From: Emydura subglobosa
Taxonomy: Eukaryota > Chordata > Testudines > Chelidae
Assembly (NCBI GenBank): GCA_007922225.1
Contig: ML679961.1
Coordinates: forward strand, 75,342,652-75,406,651
Direction: 5' to 3'
DNA: 64,000 nt
Made by a program: the position numbers and the translations under genes. Shown piece after piece: positions 1 through 10,425 of this stretch; the first letter of the stretch is position 1; the number at the start of each line of letters is the position of its first letter. Below the pieces are notes generated by a model that saw only the letters and a program-made list of their open reading frames with translations, was not told the origin of the DNA and did no database searches.

Positions 1-459
1 GCCAAATCAGGCTACACTGAAATGCTGGTTGTATGCTGCAGGCAGCAAGCCAGTTCAATAAGGCAAAAGGGATGCTGGGATGGCTTTGGAGAGGGGAGTT
101 AATGAACCCTATTCTCCCCTCCCTCAATTATTTTACACTCTTTCTAGGGTGGTCTTGCATGCTACCATCCTTGCTGGTGGGTGCTGGAAGAATCTTGTGT
201 GTTGTTTCATTGCCATGGGAGAGGGTGTCCTGCTGTCTGTAGCTTATGGATAGTGCAGAGCAGAGGGCTGATTGGGAACCAGAAGCTGCTAGGTGCCTCT
301 GTCGAAATTGTAAGCCTTTGGTTTGTTTCAGTGCAGTTTGCTGGCCTGGTAATCTGGATCTGCAACAGTTCACTGGCTCTCGTTGCAAAGGCTGGGATTA
401 TTGCATCTTGACAAGCCCAAGTCATTCATTTAACTGACATGTAATTTTTAATTCTGCAG
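1..459 (+). other. COMMD9: COMMD9 intron (3' part)
   Basis: Sequence upstream of the COMMD9 penultimate exon. It ends in a normal acceptor (pyrimidine-rich tract, then ttctgcag at 452-459). I see no coding exon or clear repeat here. The short open frames on both strands overlap one another and match nothing I recognise. Confidence 0.75.
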
Positions 460-563
460 TTTCCCTGCCTCGGCTGGTTGATATGGACTGGAGAGTAGAC
501 ATCAAGACCTCCTCAGATAGCATCGGCAGAATGGCAGTCCCCACCTGCTTGCTGCAGTTGAAG
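460..563 (+). CDS. COMMD9: COMMD9, penultimate coding exon (start of COMM domain)
   Basis: This 104-bp internal exon lies between acceptor ttctgcag (ends 459) and donor gtaatg (starts 564). In the frame where codons begin at 462 it reads LPRLVDMDWRVDIKTSSDS, then IGRMAVPTCLLQLK. This is almost identical to my recollection of vertebrate COMMD9 at the beginning of the C-terminal COMM domain. The W-R-V-D core is the conserved beta-strand of COMM domains, which mediates COMMD homo- and heterodimerisation. In the family, COMMD9 is a subunit of the CCC part of the Commander complex on endosomes and supports recycling of cargo with retriever. The first two bases complete a codon begun in an upstream exon outside the window. 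Identification is firm; exon borders rest on splice-site consensus and reading frame. Confidence 0.96.
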
Positions 564-1525
564 GTAATGCTAATGGATTCCAACCCTCCAGGGGCTACAG
601 TATCTAGGTTGCTGACTCTCTTGCACATGAGCTCTCTGTGGCAGCATAGAAGAATTCAGTGACAAGCTACTCGTGTTGCTAGATGGACACAAACAGAAAC
701 AATGCAAGAGAGCTCCAAACCACTGTGCTCTGGCAAAGAATGCTTGGAACCCCCATGAATGAGGTCTGTAGGGGAAACAGCGACAGACTCTTTGCAGTAC
801 AGGAGAGTGCTCTGCGGTTACGAGGAGCCAGCTGGCTGGGCATTAGGACAACTTGAGTTCTCCGAAATATGGGGACAGCATTAGGATAGCAAATCAAACA
901 GCGCCATCTGCCCCTTCGTCCTAGACAGTTATTCACTCTTTAACCCAGCACCTCTTTAGCAGATTATTCTGGAGGTGGTTTTTGATTAGCAGTGGACTTT
1001 GAAGAGACCTCACTCACTGACATGTCAATCAGCTGAGATGGGGAGGGGGGGTAGCTAAGCTGCCTGGACGTACAAGTTTAAATCCCAGGAGGGTCTACTC
1101 AATCCTTCATTCTTCAAGAGCTGTTAAAGTGAATTGGGATGGGTGGGCTCTTCTGGAGGAGATATTGGAGGAGAAAAAAGCCTGGTAGCTTTGTACTGTG
1201 TTGACTCAGAGTATTTCTAGTAAGCGTAGAAGATAAGACATTTCTCGTAAGAGGCGGGTGTCCTTCGTCAGAACTTCCCCTTTACTCAGTGTTGTGCTAT
1301 GTGCCAGATGGTTGCTTGCCCTCTTCCAGAGAGGAAGCTGCATTTCATTGGTGATGTATGCAGTTTGGGGGAAACACTGGTCCTTCAGAAGGGGAAATTG
1401 TGGTGTATGTCAGCTATTTTTAGTCCATTTCCAGTCTATTCTGATTTGAATGGAGGCACTGGGGGAGGGGTAGAGGGGAGTGTTGTGGATGTCTCATGTG
1501 ATTTCAATCCACGTTTCTACTTCAG
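564..1525 (+). other. COMMD9: COMMD9 last intron
   Basis: A 962-bp GT-AG intron (donor gtaatg at 564, acceptor ttcag ending 1525). It joins the two exons in frame, between codons. It contains G-rich stretches near 1041-1050 and 1459-1478 and no recognisable repeat or exon. Confidence 0.9.
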
Positions 1526-1666
1526 ATTCAGGAAGATGCTGCCTTGCGTGGAGATAACCCTGTGATCTCTGCAGTGACTGTGGAGCTGAATAAAGAAACC
1601 CTGGACACTATGTTAGATGGTCTGGGAAGGATCCGAGACCAACTCTCTGCTGTAGCGAACAAATGA
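1526..1666 (+). CDS. COMMD9: COMMD9, terminal coding exon (end of COMM domain, stop)
   Basis: The exon begins directly after the acceptor at 1525, in frame, and encodes 46 residues plus a TGA at 1664-1666. It reads IQEDAALRGDNPVISAVTVE, continues with LNKETLDTMLDGLGRIRDQL, and ends SAVANK. The hydrophobic TVEL strand followed by the leucine-rich LDTMLDGLGRIRDQLSAVA helix is the C-terminal half of a COMM domain. The match to COMMD9 rather than other COMMD paralogues is clear from the SAVTVEL and DTMLDGLGRIRDQLSAVA segments. With the preceding exon it gives about 81 residues of a protein that is about 200 residues in mammals, so roughly the last 40% lies here. The gene is convergent with LDLRAD3, as in mammals. 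Nothing in the frame suggests decay. Confidence 0.97.
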   Translation: MQEDAALRGDNPVISAVTVELNKETLDTMLDGLGRIRDQLSAVANK

Positions 1667-2575
1667 ATGCCTGGGATGTGAATTTCAGCTGCCATTTGTA
1701 CCTGGAAAAGAACTTCCCTCTATTGTAAATAGAGCTCTGATATTTTACAGACTGGTATCTCTCTCTTTCTCTACCAAACAAATTTAAAAATGGTTTGATT
1801 TTTTTGGTTGTTGGGGGGACGGGTAGGTAATAACATGGCATTTCAAAAGCAAATGCTTCAATGTGCTCTTGCTCTGTTGCCAAAAGTATTTTACTAATGT
1901 TGTGGAACAAAAACTGATCTCCCTTTCAGAGAAGGATTTAAAGGCTCAGAGCCTGGTTTAATCATAATGGTTGCAATGGGAAATAGTAGCAGCCAGTCGA
2001 GCGACTGTTATTTCCCTGCCCTGAGATTAAGGACGAAAAGGCTGAGGATAGCTAATGGGCTGCCTTCCAGTGTTAGCAGGCAATAAGGGTGCTTCTCTCT
2101 TGATGGTGTATTTACTGAGGTGCATTCCGTATGTTTCTCTCTCTCTCCCTCTCAATGAGACACATCTGTGCTACAGATTGTTATTACAGGATAATGTTTT
2201 GAAATAGGGCAATTATGCTGCAGTGCATTCCCTTCTGATCGGCTCCATATTACTGTTTGCAAAATGACTATTCTGAGCACCTCACTATAAGTAACTGGGT
2301 TGGAACATCTTTAATAGCAAGCAGTTTCCTCCTTCTGACTGAAAAGAAAGAGATGGGATTTGATCACCTGTGTTGAGTTTAAAAGATTTAGGCTTCGTCT
2401 TCCCTGCAAAATGAAAAAAGGTGAGAAGATCGATTCAGATGGTAAAGAATCAATAGCTTTCTGTGATACCACAGGAAGTCTTCTGGCAGCTGGTGCCTGT
2501 ACCCTCAAAATGTCAAGTTACATCTTTATGTAAAATAAATCTTTTAATAAAAAATAAAGTGTTACTTGATTGAAT
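1667..2575 (+). other. COMMD9: COMMD9 3'UTR (inferred)
   Basis: Follows the COMMD9 stop. It is free of obvious interspersed repeats and ends at a cluster of polyadenylation hexamers (2534-2558) followed by a T/G-rich stretch. The cleavage point near 2575 is inferred from the signals only. Confidence 0.6.
2534..2558 (+). terminator. COMMD9: Clustered polyadenylation signals of COMMD9
   Basis: Three AATAAA hexamers lie within 25 bp (2534-2539, 2546-2551, 2553-2558), followed by a T/G-rich stretch. They sit about 870 bp past the COMMD9 stop, a reasonable position for its main poly(A) site. Confidence 0.65.
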
Positions 2576-2785
2576 TCAGGTTTATTCTGGATGCATTCAC
2601 TTCTCTCCAAAAGGGACATTGGACCAAGTTGGTCTCAGTCTCTCTGTGACACCTGCTCTCTATATTGGTTGGGTCTGGTGCGTTCCTTTCTTTGGCTCCT
2701 ACTCAGACAGAACTGATCCTCTAGCTCTCTCTTTCTTCCATTTAGTCTCATCCTTCCTGCCCTCTCCTATCTATCTCATGGATGT

Positions 2786-2960
2786 AATTAGGGATGGGCC
2801 TGAGGCAAAATCTCATTCAAACACACTCAAGCTGTTTTGGGGGGGAAAAGAGCAGAGTTGAGAACCAAGATTTCTAGATCCACACTTCAGGTAGGCTCCT
2901 TGTTCTATAATGTGGCAAGTAGAAACCCTGGATCTGAACGCCGCAGCTCAGGCCCATATT
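2786..2960. repeat. Short palindromic repeat, GGGATGGGCCTGAG family
   Basis: The left side GATGGGCCTGAG (2794 onwards) is mirrored by CTCAGGCCCAT near 2948-2958. A related right half, cagctcaggcccatctct, lies near 39862-39880. This suggests a small inverted-repeat element present at least twice in the window. The borders are approximate. Confidence 0.4.
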
Positions 2961-3019
2961 TAGTAATGACAGTCTGCATTTCCTTAGCATGTAGAAAAGG
3001 GTCTCGGTTCTTACAAGCA

Positions 3020-3185
3020 CTAATTAATTCAGGGAAGTAATATGCAGGTGGATTAATTGAGGCATAGAACAGTAAAGTGACTTGCCTAAAGTCTTAATGA
3101 ATCCTTGGCAGTGCTGGGCCTAGACCCCAGAAGTCCTGGCTCACTAGTCTCTTTTCCAGCCCCTTGACCACACTGCCTTTCCTGG
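3020..3185 (-). repeat. MIR / CORE-SINE fragment
   Basis: Reverse-orientation MIR signature: 'attgaggcatagaacagtaaagtgacttgcc', then a 'ggcagtgctgggcctagacccc' block and 'tcctggctcactagt'. This is the usual MIR order of 'aggttaagtgacttgcccaaggtcacac...agaacccag' read on the + strand. Confidence 0.6.
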
Positions 3186-3849
3186 CGTAAGCTTCCTCAG
3201 CATAGATTTTTGGGTTCTTTATGAGGACAGTTAAATGCATTCTTCCACGTTGCTGAATTAGTGCAAGGCTTGTTCTATGCTTTTATTACAAGAGGGAGAC
3301 TTGCTGATTTTTCAGTCCTCTCATTTGAGGATGATAGCTCCTTCAGCAGAGAACTCACTCAAATGAAAGCACCCTCATTTCTGTGAGAGCCAGATTGTGC
3401 TCTGCATGGTAGCTGGTTCTGAACACTATGCCAACAACTGACTGTTCAGTCCCCAGCTCGTCTACAAGTGCCATTGCCTTCAACAGCAGCACCTTTGCTG
3501 GCGCTGGAAACTTTAATTACATGGTGTAGTAATTACACTAACCTCTGCACATTTTTCTTCTTTCTGGGCAGCTTTTGCGTAGGTGGTTGGCTGATTTCTT
3601 TTTATATGGAAAGCTAATGCTAGCACCACTTGGGTCATGCTTATTGAATAGCTGTCACATACTGGATGTAACTTGATTAAGGTTATATAATTTAAGCTTC
3701 TATAGGTTTTCTGCTTTCCAATAGCCACAGAGCTGTCACCCTGCTAGCAGGCTCGGTACATTACAATGCAATACATCCTCATTACTGTTGTATCCTAAAA
3801 TGTTCTACAGAGTTATCTAATAGCACTAAGATGGTGCTAGCACTGATTC

Positions 3850-4070
3850 AAGTATCGCCCATCACTTTACAAATACTAATCAATTAAACCTCACAAACAC
3901 ATCTCAGAGGAAGGCGCAGTAGGATTATTGTCCCAGTTATACAAACAAGTAAACTGAGCCATAAGGAACATTGCCCAGGGCCACACAATGAGTCAATGAG
4001 GGAGCTGGCAACGAAGCCCAGAATTTCTGACTTCCCATGCTGTATGCATTAGACAATTCTTCCTCCCCAA
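3850..4070 (-). repeat. MIR / CORE-SINE fragment
   Basis: Carries 'taaactgagccataagg', 'ttgcccagggccacacaatg' and 'gaagcccagaatttctgact' in the order expected of an antisense MIR. Old and diverged. Confidence 0.65.
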
Positions 4071-4539
4071 CAGCAGAGACGAATTAAGAACTAGAGGCAA
4101 GGAACTGAGATTTTTCCAATCTGATCTGAAAGACAATGGGTAGTTGCGGGTGCTAAGCAAATTGAGCATCACGCCACTTACTTAGCTGCTGATTTGGGAG
4201 CAGAACGGTCTTGAAAATCATGGCCTGAATATTTATCAGTGAATACTAAACTAGTAAAACTAATTAGTGCATTAATAAAGAATGACTGGGGAGGCCGAGC
4301 TACTGTGGATTTCATGGTTTTCCACTTGCTAGTTACCAGCTCAGTCATCGCCACTTTAAATGTAGGGGGAGCCTGCCTTGTTCAGGGACTACAGCAGCAC
4401 CTCCTCCTAACTCTTCATTTCTTGGGCTGATTTAAGAGTACACATACATCCACTGACATTTCTGAAGCTGCTGCTGAAATACATTAATGATGCACTGGTG
4501 CATACTAAGAATACTGAGTTTTATACACATTGATTGATT

Positions 4540-4700
4540 GTGCCTATGATGTAGAGAGGTAAGTATGGCAATCCACATTTGATGGATAAATACACAGAGA
4601 GGTTCTGCAGCTTGTCCAAGTTTACACAGCTTAGCAGTGAGAGCTCGCACCAGAATACAGCAGACTTTTAACTCCCGGTTTTGTCCTCAGACCACTCCTC
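4540..4700 (-). repeat. MIR / CORE-SINE fragment
   Basis: Antisense MIR-like blocks: 'cagagaggttctgcagcttg', 'tccaagtttacacagcttag', then 'ccagaatacagcagactttt'. It ends just left of the hAT element that starts at 4724. Confidence 0.6.
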
Positions 4701-4723
4701 TCGCATGAATATGCTAACAGGAG

Positions 4724-5360
4724 CAGGGTCAGATTAATGCATAGGCAAAGGAGGCATGTGCCTACGGCCCAAATTTTTTGGGGGTGGGGTGCAACTTGAG
4801 TGGTGCTGTGACCCTGTGCTTCAGCAATGCCACTCACTCAAATTTGGTCCAGCTGCCCCTTTGTTATGATAGAGGAGTTGCCAGATCAAATTTAAGTGAA
4901 CAATGGGGCAGTCAGCACTGCTCTTCCTTGCTGCTGCCTGGGGGCTGGCTCCCACACCATGGCATCCCCTTCCAGCAGCCCATGTCCCCTCTATTCTGCA
5001 CACCAGACTCACTCAGTGACAGCCTCAAGAACTGCTACATGTACGGAGAGCTGCAGTGAGTGCCCACAGGGGGCAGCCAGCTGGGAGATGAGTGGCTAGG
5101 AGCCCTGGGGGAGGGGCATTCAAGGAGGTTAATAAGGCATCAAGAGCTAGTCACTGACCTGATAGGAGAGGGTTAACTAAGCCACATCTGTGCACTGGGA
5201 GCCAGACATGGTTGGGTTAATAGACCGCTGCTGTACCAGCCAGGACAGAGTTAATACACATGCATCCGTACTGCATGGGAGCATCTAGTTTAGCTGGACA
5301 GTAGAGGGACCCAGAAGTGTACGTTTGCCTACGGCCCAGTGATGGGTTAATCCAGCCATG
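4724..5360. mobile_element. Non-autonomous hAT-like DNA transposon with TSD
   Basis: The left end is CAGGGTCAGATTAATGCAT (from 4724). The right end, read on the other strand, is CATGGCTGGATTAACCCAT (ending 5360). The two align at most of 19 positions. The flanking 8-mers AACAGGAG (4716-4723) and AACCGGAG (5361-5368) match at 7 of 8, as expected for an aged hAT target-site duplication. The interior has no transposase frame. A 13-bp direct repeat, TGCCTACGGCCCA, sits near both ends (4759-4771 and 5326-5338). Confidence 0.75.
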
Positions 5361-5424
5361 AACCGGAGTGAGGGAATGAATGGTAGGAATGAATTAATAC
5401 AGTACATATTTGGGTCCAGGTAGC

Positions 5425-5532
5425 TTTTGTGCAGTGACCTGAAGAAGAGCTCTTCGTAGCTTGAAAGTTTGTCTCTTTTTCCAACTGAAGTTGGACAATA
5501 AAAGAGATTACCTCACCCACCTTGTCTCTTAG
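5425..5532 (+). repeat. Retroelement tail with hammerhead-like core (Penelope-type, by inference)
   Basis: This stretch runs 'cctgaagaagagctcttcgt', then 'agcttgaaagtttgtctctt', then the hairpin CCAAC-TGAA-GTTGG (5481-5494), then 'caataaaagagattacctca'. I recall near-identical sequence as a high-copy tail in turtle genomes. CTGAAGA (5439-5445), a short stem (AGCT 5448-5451 with AGCT 5458-5461) and GAAA (5463-5466) match the conserved core of a hammerhead ribozyme. Assignment to Penelope-like elements is an inference from that motif. Confidence 0.55.
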
Positions 5533-5962
5533 GTAGCTTGCACATTTTCCCCAGTAGATGGTGACCTTGGCCTTCTAATTTTATCCATAATCCCACTTTA
5601 TCTGTAGAAAGCTGCAGTCTGGGGCTGGTGCTATAAGAAGCTGGGAGGAATCAGGTGCCTGCCACAGCCAGAGCCACTTACTTTGGCAGAAGAAGAGGAA
5701 TGAAGGGGAGATTTATTCACTGTTTCGCAAAAGGCCCCTGGTGCTAGCACATTTGTGGGCTGAGGCACTTGAGCGGATTCCAGGGGAGGCTGGCAGAACT
5801 GGAAGGAACCGATGCCTCTCAGTAGAACACTTTGCCAGTCACTTGCCTTTTTAATGCAAAAGGATTCGTGCCAAGTGTGAATCCTTCCTTTTGTGTTTAG
5901 ATGCTGATTCCTCCAGAGACAGCTTTGGCATCCCAAGAGAAAGCAACAATGTTATACTTAAA

Positions 5963-6518
5963 GGGACACTGACAATTTGGAATCTTGTATAATTAATGAG
6001 TTTCAAAGAATGCACGTTTCTGATACAGCCCCCTTCAAATAACAGTATGATCAGACATTTACAAAAATTCTGTAAAATAGTATTCTAAGGGTTTTTCTGC
6101 TCTTCTGCTATATTACAGAGATCTTTTAAAACAACTCACAAGTCACATGCTTGAGCGCACCTCTCCTCCCACTCCACTTCCTCTCTGGGCACATTCCCAC
6201 CTGCTTGCTCCTTTTTCAGCTTTGTTGTTACTATAAGTGTAGGGCCTGGGACACAGAGTGCATGAGATCCTCCCTACAGCCATGCACAAAGGAAGTCATT
6301 GGGGGACAGGAAACACAACTGAGCATCAGCGTAACAGTGACACTGACATTACACAAAGTGCTGTAAAACACACAAAGTAAAGAAGCTGAATAGCATTAAA
6401 TACATTTCCACCCCTACCCTTATCTCTTTCAGTTGCTGTCTCTGAGGTGTTATTTGTAACCAATGTAAGTATCGCTTTTTCAGACAGAAATGCGATTTTT
6501 CAAGTTGACAGCGTCCCT
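5963..6518. mobile_element. piggyBac-like non-autonomous element (MITE)
   Basis: The left end AGGGACACTGACAATTTG (5963-5980) and the right end read in reverse, AGGGACGCTGTCAACTTG (to 6518), agree at 15 of 18 positions. The left flank is TTAA (5959-5962) and the right is TTAT (6519-6522). A TTAA target duplication is the hallmark of piggyBac-type elements. The 556-bp interior has no transposase frame. Confidence 0.7.
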
Positions 6519-6522
6519 TTAT

Positions 6523-8107
6523 GCGGATGAGATGGTAAAAGTTCAGTGTCACAGAGCGGTAGAATTATAATAGCATCCATTAGTGCTGTTAGCAAGAGTC
6601 TGCCAATGCAGATTGTAATTTAGCGGGTTATAACTCAGCAATGCAAATAAGATGCAGGATGAAACTTTGCATATAAGACTAGGCCTTGGAGTGAGCTTTT
6701 TTAAAAGAAGTGATAAATCCCAATTGTGCATTGAAGCTTTGGGCAATATTGTAAATTATTGGTACAGACATGGAAACCTAAATGATAAGGACTGAGGTAC
6801 ATCATGGCCTGCCACATGCACTGATAGGAAATTGACCTAGTCTGTAAAAAACACCTCATCCTAATAAATTATCCACATTCATTGCTCCAGAGAAGAGTGA
6901 ATCCCAATTCCCTGCCAAATTCCTTCACCTTCTCTAAACTTCACCCTATGCATGTCAGCAAGGCTTACTAAGTGACTAGGCCTTGGTCCTGCAATGTTTT
7001 CCACATGGGAACAGGGTTCTTTCTGCCTGTACGAAGCTCACTACAGGATCAGGATCCTAGGAAGTTAGTGCCGTTTCCTGAGGAATATTCCTGCACTGTT
7101 TTGGGTGTACTTCTCCACGTCACAGGGAGATAGCTCTTAATTATTTTGGCCCCAATAGCAATAAGAGCAGCTGTTACTTTGTGGCCTACTAATCCAGGAA
7201 GGTGTAGGAACAGGGAGAATCATGAAAGCCTGACCTAGATATTACCAGGAGGAAAGTATGCTTTAATAAAACAGGTATATGGTAACAGATAAATACTCAT
7301 AGGGTCACACTGAATTCAAAGAAACCCAGGGATGTTAATGTCAGTAATGTATTTTAAATCAACCCCTATGTCTCTTCATTTTTACTTTTAATGTATGTGA
7401 GAATGTGCATCCTATTTCCAGGGGACAGATGGTAAACATCAATGCCAGTAACATTCCCAGGTAAGATAGCACCATTGTGAACATTCCTATTTACTGTTTC
7501 TACCCATTGCTTTCCCGTGACCTCATTTTTTCAATCTAGTGCTATTTGCCAGATGAGAAATTCTGGCTGATATTAACCAAATAAAACAAGCACCCACAAA
7601 ACTGCATTTGTTTGGATATGGTACTATAGCTACTAATAAAACACGGATCCTGTTAGGAGAATGGAAGCCACACGTTTCTGCCTTTTTCCTTTCCCCTCTC
7701 CTCAGACGAATATTAATCTGACAATATAATAGCTTTACTCCTTAAAATAAAAAGTTAAGCAAAGCTGTGGATGGCCCAAAGTGCACTATTGAAATCACAC
7801 TGCTCTTCTCCTGCGTTTCTACATTCTCTCTGCACTGTAAATTCTCTGGGGCAGAGACCCCGTCTTTGTATCTGTCTGTAAAATGCCATAGCACCCTGTT
7901 GATGGTATATTCATAATGTATCTTCTGCCTCCTGTTTGTAATGTGAAGTAGGGATAGCTTACTTATTGCAGGATCAGGTTTCAGCTACCTAAACAAATTA
8001 CATCTACAGGTTCCCATCACTGCAGTGCCCACTCCTTCCTTCATCCATCCTTAGGTTAATATAAAGTGAATGTGCATGCATTTTTCTGATGGCACCTTGT
8101 AATGAAA
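6523..8107. other. Intergenic, unclassified
   Basis: AT-rich sequence without a supportable gene. Near 7835-7920, 'ctctggggcagagacc' followed by 'tctgtctgtaaaatgc' resembles an old SINE/LINE tail common in sauropsids, but I could not set borders. Confidence 0.5.
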
Positions 8108-8190
8108 GCCTGATTTTCAACGGTGTTGAGCAACCATAGCTTCCATGGACTTTGATGGGAACTTCAGATGCTCAGCACTGAAAATCCTAT
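8108..8190. repeat. Short palindromic MITE-like element
   Basis: The left arm GATTTTCAACGGTGTTGAGCA is mirrored by the right arm TGCTCAGCACTGAAAATCC, giving an almost complete hairpin of about 80 bp. Related elements lie at 9059, 18038, 33171 and 58125. Confidence 0.65.
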
Positions 8191-8649
8191 TTGCTTCCTA
8201 AAATTATAAGAGATCCCATGGTACTTTTTTTGGTAAGATCAGCAGTATGCCCTGGCATCCCTGGATATTTTTTCTTTCCTCGCTGCTTTATATCATATTA
8301 TACCCTGGCTGCCATCCATAGGGCTTACATTTTGGTTGTGAAAGCTACCTGACTATTGCTTGATGGGTTTAAGAATGACCCCCTTATGTCAAGAAATTTA
8401 TATTAAGGTAACCATCATACTAATATCATGTGGAACTCACAGCCTTCCCTCTGTATAAGCAATTACAGGAGCTATGAAGTTTGCCATTGATTGAAAATGA
8501 ACTGGACTTTCAGGTAACACATTCAACTCATTGATAGTTCTCAGCAGAGGGGAAAAGTTTTGAAACTTCAAGTTAAATATCCTGGTCACAAATGGTAACT
8601 ATTCTTAATAACATAAAACTGAACACAAGCAGCTGTCTCTATTAATAGG

Positions 8650-8890
8650 AATTCTGGGGAGGCAGCATTATCTAGTGATTAGTGAAAGGATGGTGAGTCA
8701 AGATTCCTGAGTTTTATCCTCAGCTTTGCCATCCAGCTGCTGTGTGATTTTGGGCATGCCACTTAATCTCTCTGTGCTCAGATTACCTTTCTGGGTGTAA
8801 AACTGAGATTTACCTACCTCACAGGGGAGCTGGGACAATTAAGTGATTCACAGACAATCCTCTTGAGATCTTTAGGCAAAAGATGCTGAT
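8650..8890 (+). repeat. MIR / CORE-SINE, near full length
   Basis: Sense MIR order is clear: 'ggcagcattatctagtgatt', 'gtcaagattcctgagtttta', 'ctgctgtgtgattttgggca', 'tgccacttaatctctctgtg', and 'tacctacctcacaggggagc'. This is the best preserved MIR in the window. Confidence 0.8.
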
Positions 8891-9058
8891 AGGAGTACAA
8901 GGTATTGTTATATAGCTAAGAAAAGGCATTATCACTATAGGATCCTGTTATGTATGTTAGTGCCCTCCCACTTATTTACCTGGGCAAACTGAAATGATCT
9001 TTGCCAGCTACCAAGAAAATGTCTTTTTGCAGAGTTTATCAATCTCTGTTGTGCCTTA

Positions 9059-9133
9059 GGGCCAGATTTTTATTTCATTTTAATTTTATTTCAATGGAAG
9101 TTAGGCGCTTAAATATCTTTAGAAATCTGGCCC
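9059..9133. mobile_element. 75-bp palindromic MITE with TTA target duplication
   Basis: The ends GGGCCAGATTT (from 9059) and AAATCTGGCCC (to 9133) are exact inverted repeats of 11 bp. They are flanked by TTA on both sides (9056-9058 and 9134-9136). The 3-bp TTA duplication is typical of PIF/Harbinger-class insertions. Confidence 0.7.
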
Positions 9134-9136
9134 TTA

Positions 9137-10319
9137 CAGCACCAAACAGCTTTCAAAACACAACCAGGCTTGACCCCTGGACTAAAATCTGACGCTTTAT
9201 TATAATCCTCTTCAAAGAAAATATGTGTTCTGTTGGTATGTATAGCTTAAAGCATGTCCTCCTTCTCCCTGGCCCACTTTAAAAGTTTGTCTTTGAAAAC
9301 GGAGCCTTTTACAAGAAAATGTGTTTGTTGTGAACACAGGCCATGATGAAAGAGCAGCTCATTTGTTTAACATCTCTTAAGATCCCCCTGCTGTCCTGTC
9401 TCAGTGTGAAATATGCCAAGTGAACCAGTGCCTGCTTTCATCAAAGAAAAGTCCTGGTTACTTGCTCCCTCACTCAGATGGCCCAGTGCTCTGAATACTT
9501 GTTTCTCCGTTTGTAGATCTGGCCAGTAGGGAACTGAATTCAAGGGGTGTAGGGGAAACATCAATGTCCCCTATTCCCATGCGTCACTCTATCCAAGATA
9601 ACATGTCTGTGCATGACTGGAAGGAATTTTTGGCACCTCTGATTATGAATCAATCCTAGAGATGGATTAACTGATGTGAAGTCTTGTTTTCACAGCTGGG
9701 TCCCTGTTCACTGAGTTGTTTTATTTTGTGTGAGGCTGCTGAGCCTCTAAATGTTTACTGTAGGACTGTATGCCATATGGGCAGTATCGCCTCTTTATAC
9801 CATAAAAGGGATAATGTTCTATTATGGGTCTTCTCCTGTGCTGTTTGGGCCTGGGGGTTCAGTGGAGTTTGCAGACAAACGTTGTCCAGTCCACACGTGG
9901 AGTGATGCTTAGCTCAGGCCTGTAGAACATGGAAAGCAGATGAAGCAGAAATGGGGGAAGGGGGAGAAACCAGATTAGCCTATGAACGGAGGCGTCTCAG
10001 CCTTCAGGGATGAAAAAGACCCCATAAGAAATCTCTACCTGTTAGCTGGACTGCACTGGGGAAGTCACCATAGCCATTTAGTACCTTAGCACCTATCTCC
10101 AATTTTATATGTACCCTTTTGGGGCATCCTGTTGTAACACCACAGTGTAACGTTCATCCTATGCATTCCCTTTGTGCAAACGATGTTGCCCTCAGGTGGG
10201 GCTGGCCCTTTGAGAGGATAAGGGATCCACTACTGTCACTTAAAAGAGACCTAATTTAGCTCAGCTCAGGCAGATCTTTCACAGGATCTTTCTGGACTAT
10301 AAAATGGCACCTCCATTAG
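9137..10319. other. Intergenic, no feature seen
   Basis: AT-rich intergenic DNA. I see no repeat I can name, no RNA gene and no coding exon. Confidence 0.5.
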
Positions 10320-10425
10320 CACTAATAAAATAATAATAATACTTAGCTCTTATATAGCACTTTCCAGTAGGAGATCTCCAAGTCCTCTGCAAAGGAGGAT
10401 CGTTCTTTTTACAGCTCTCAACGTT
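10320..10425 (-). repeat. L2/MIR-like tail fragment
   Basis: 'aataataatacttagctctt' followed by 'atatagcactttccagtagg' and 'ccaagtcctctgcaaaggag' resembles the old L2/MIR-linked motif 'ttatatagcacttttcatc...caaagcgctttacaaagg'. Confidence 0.5.
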
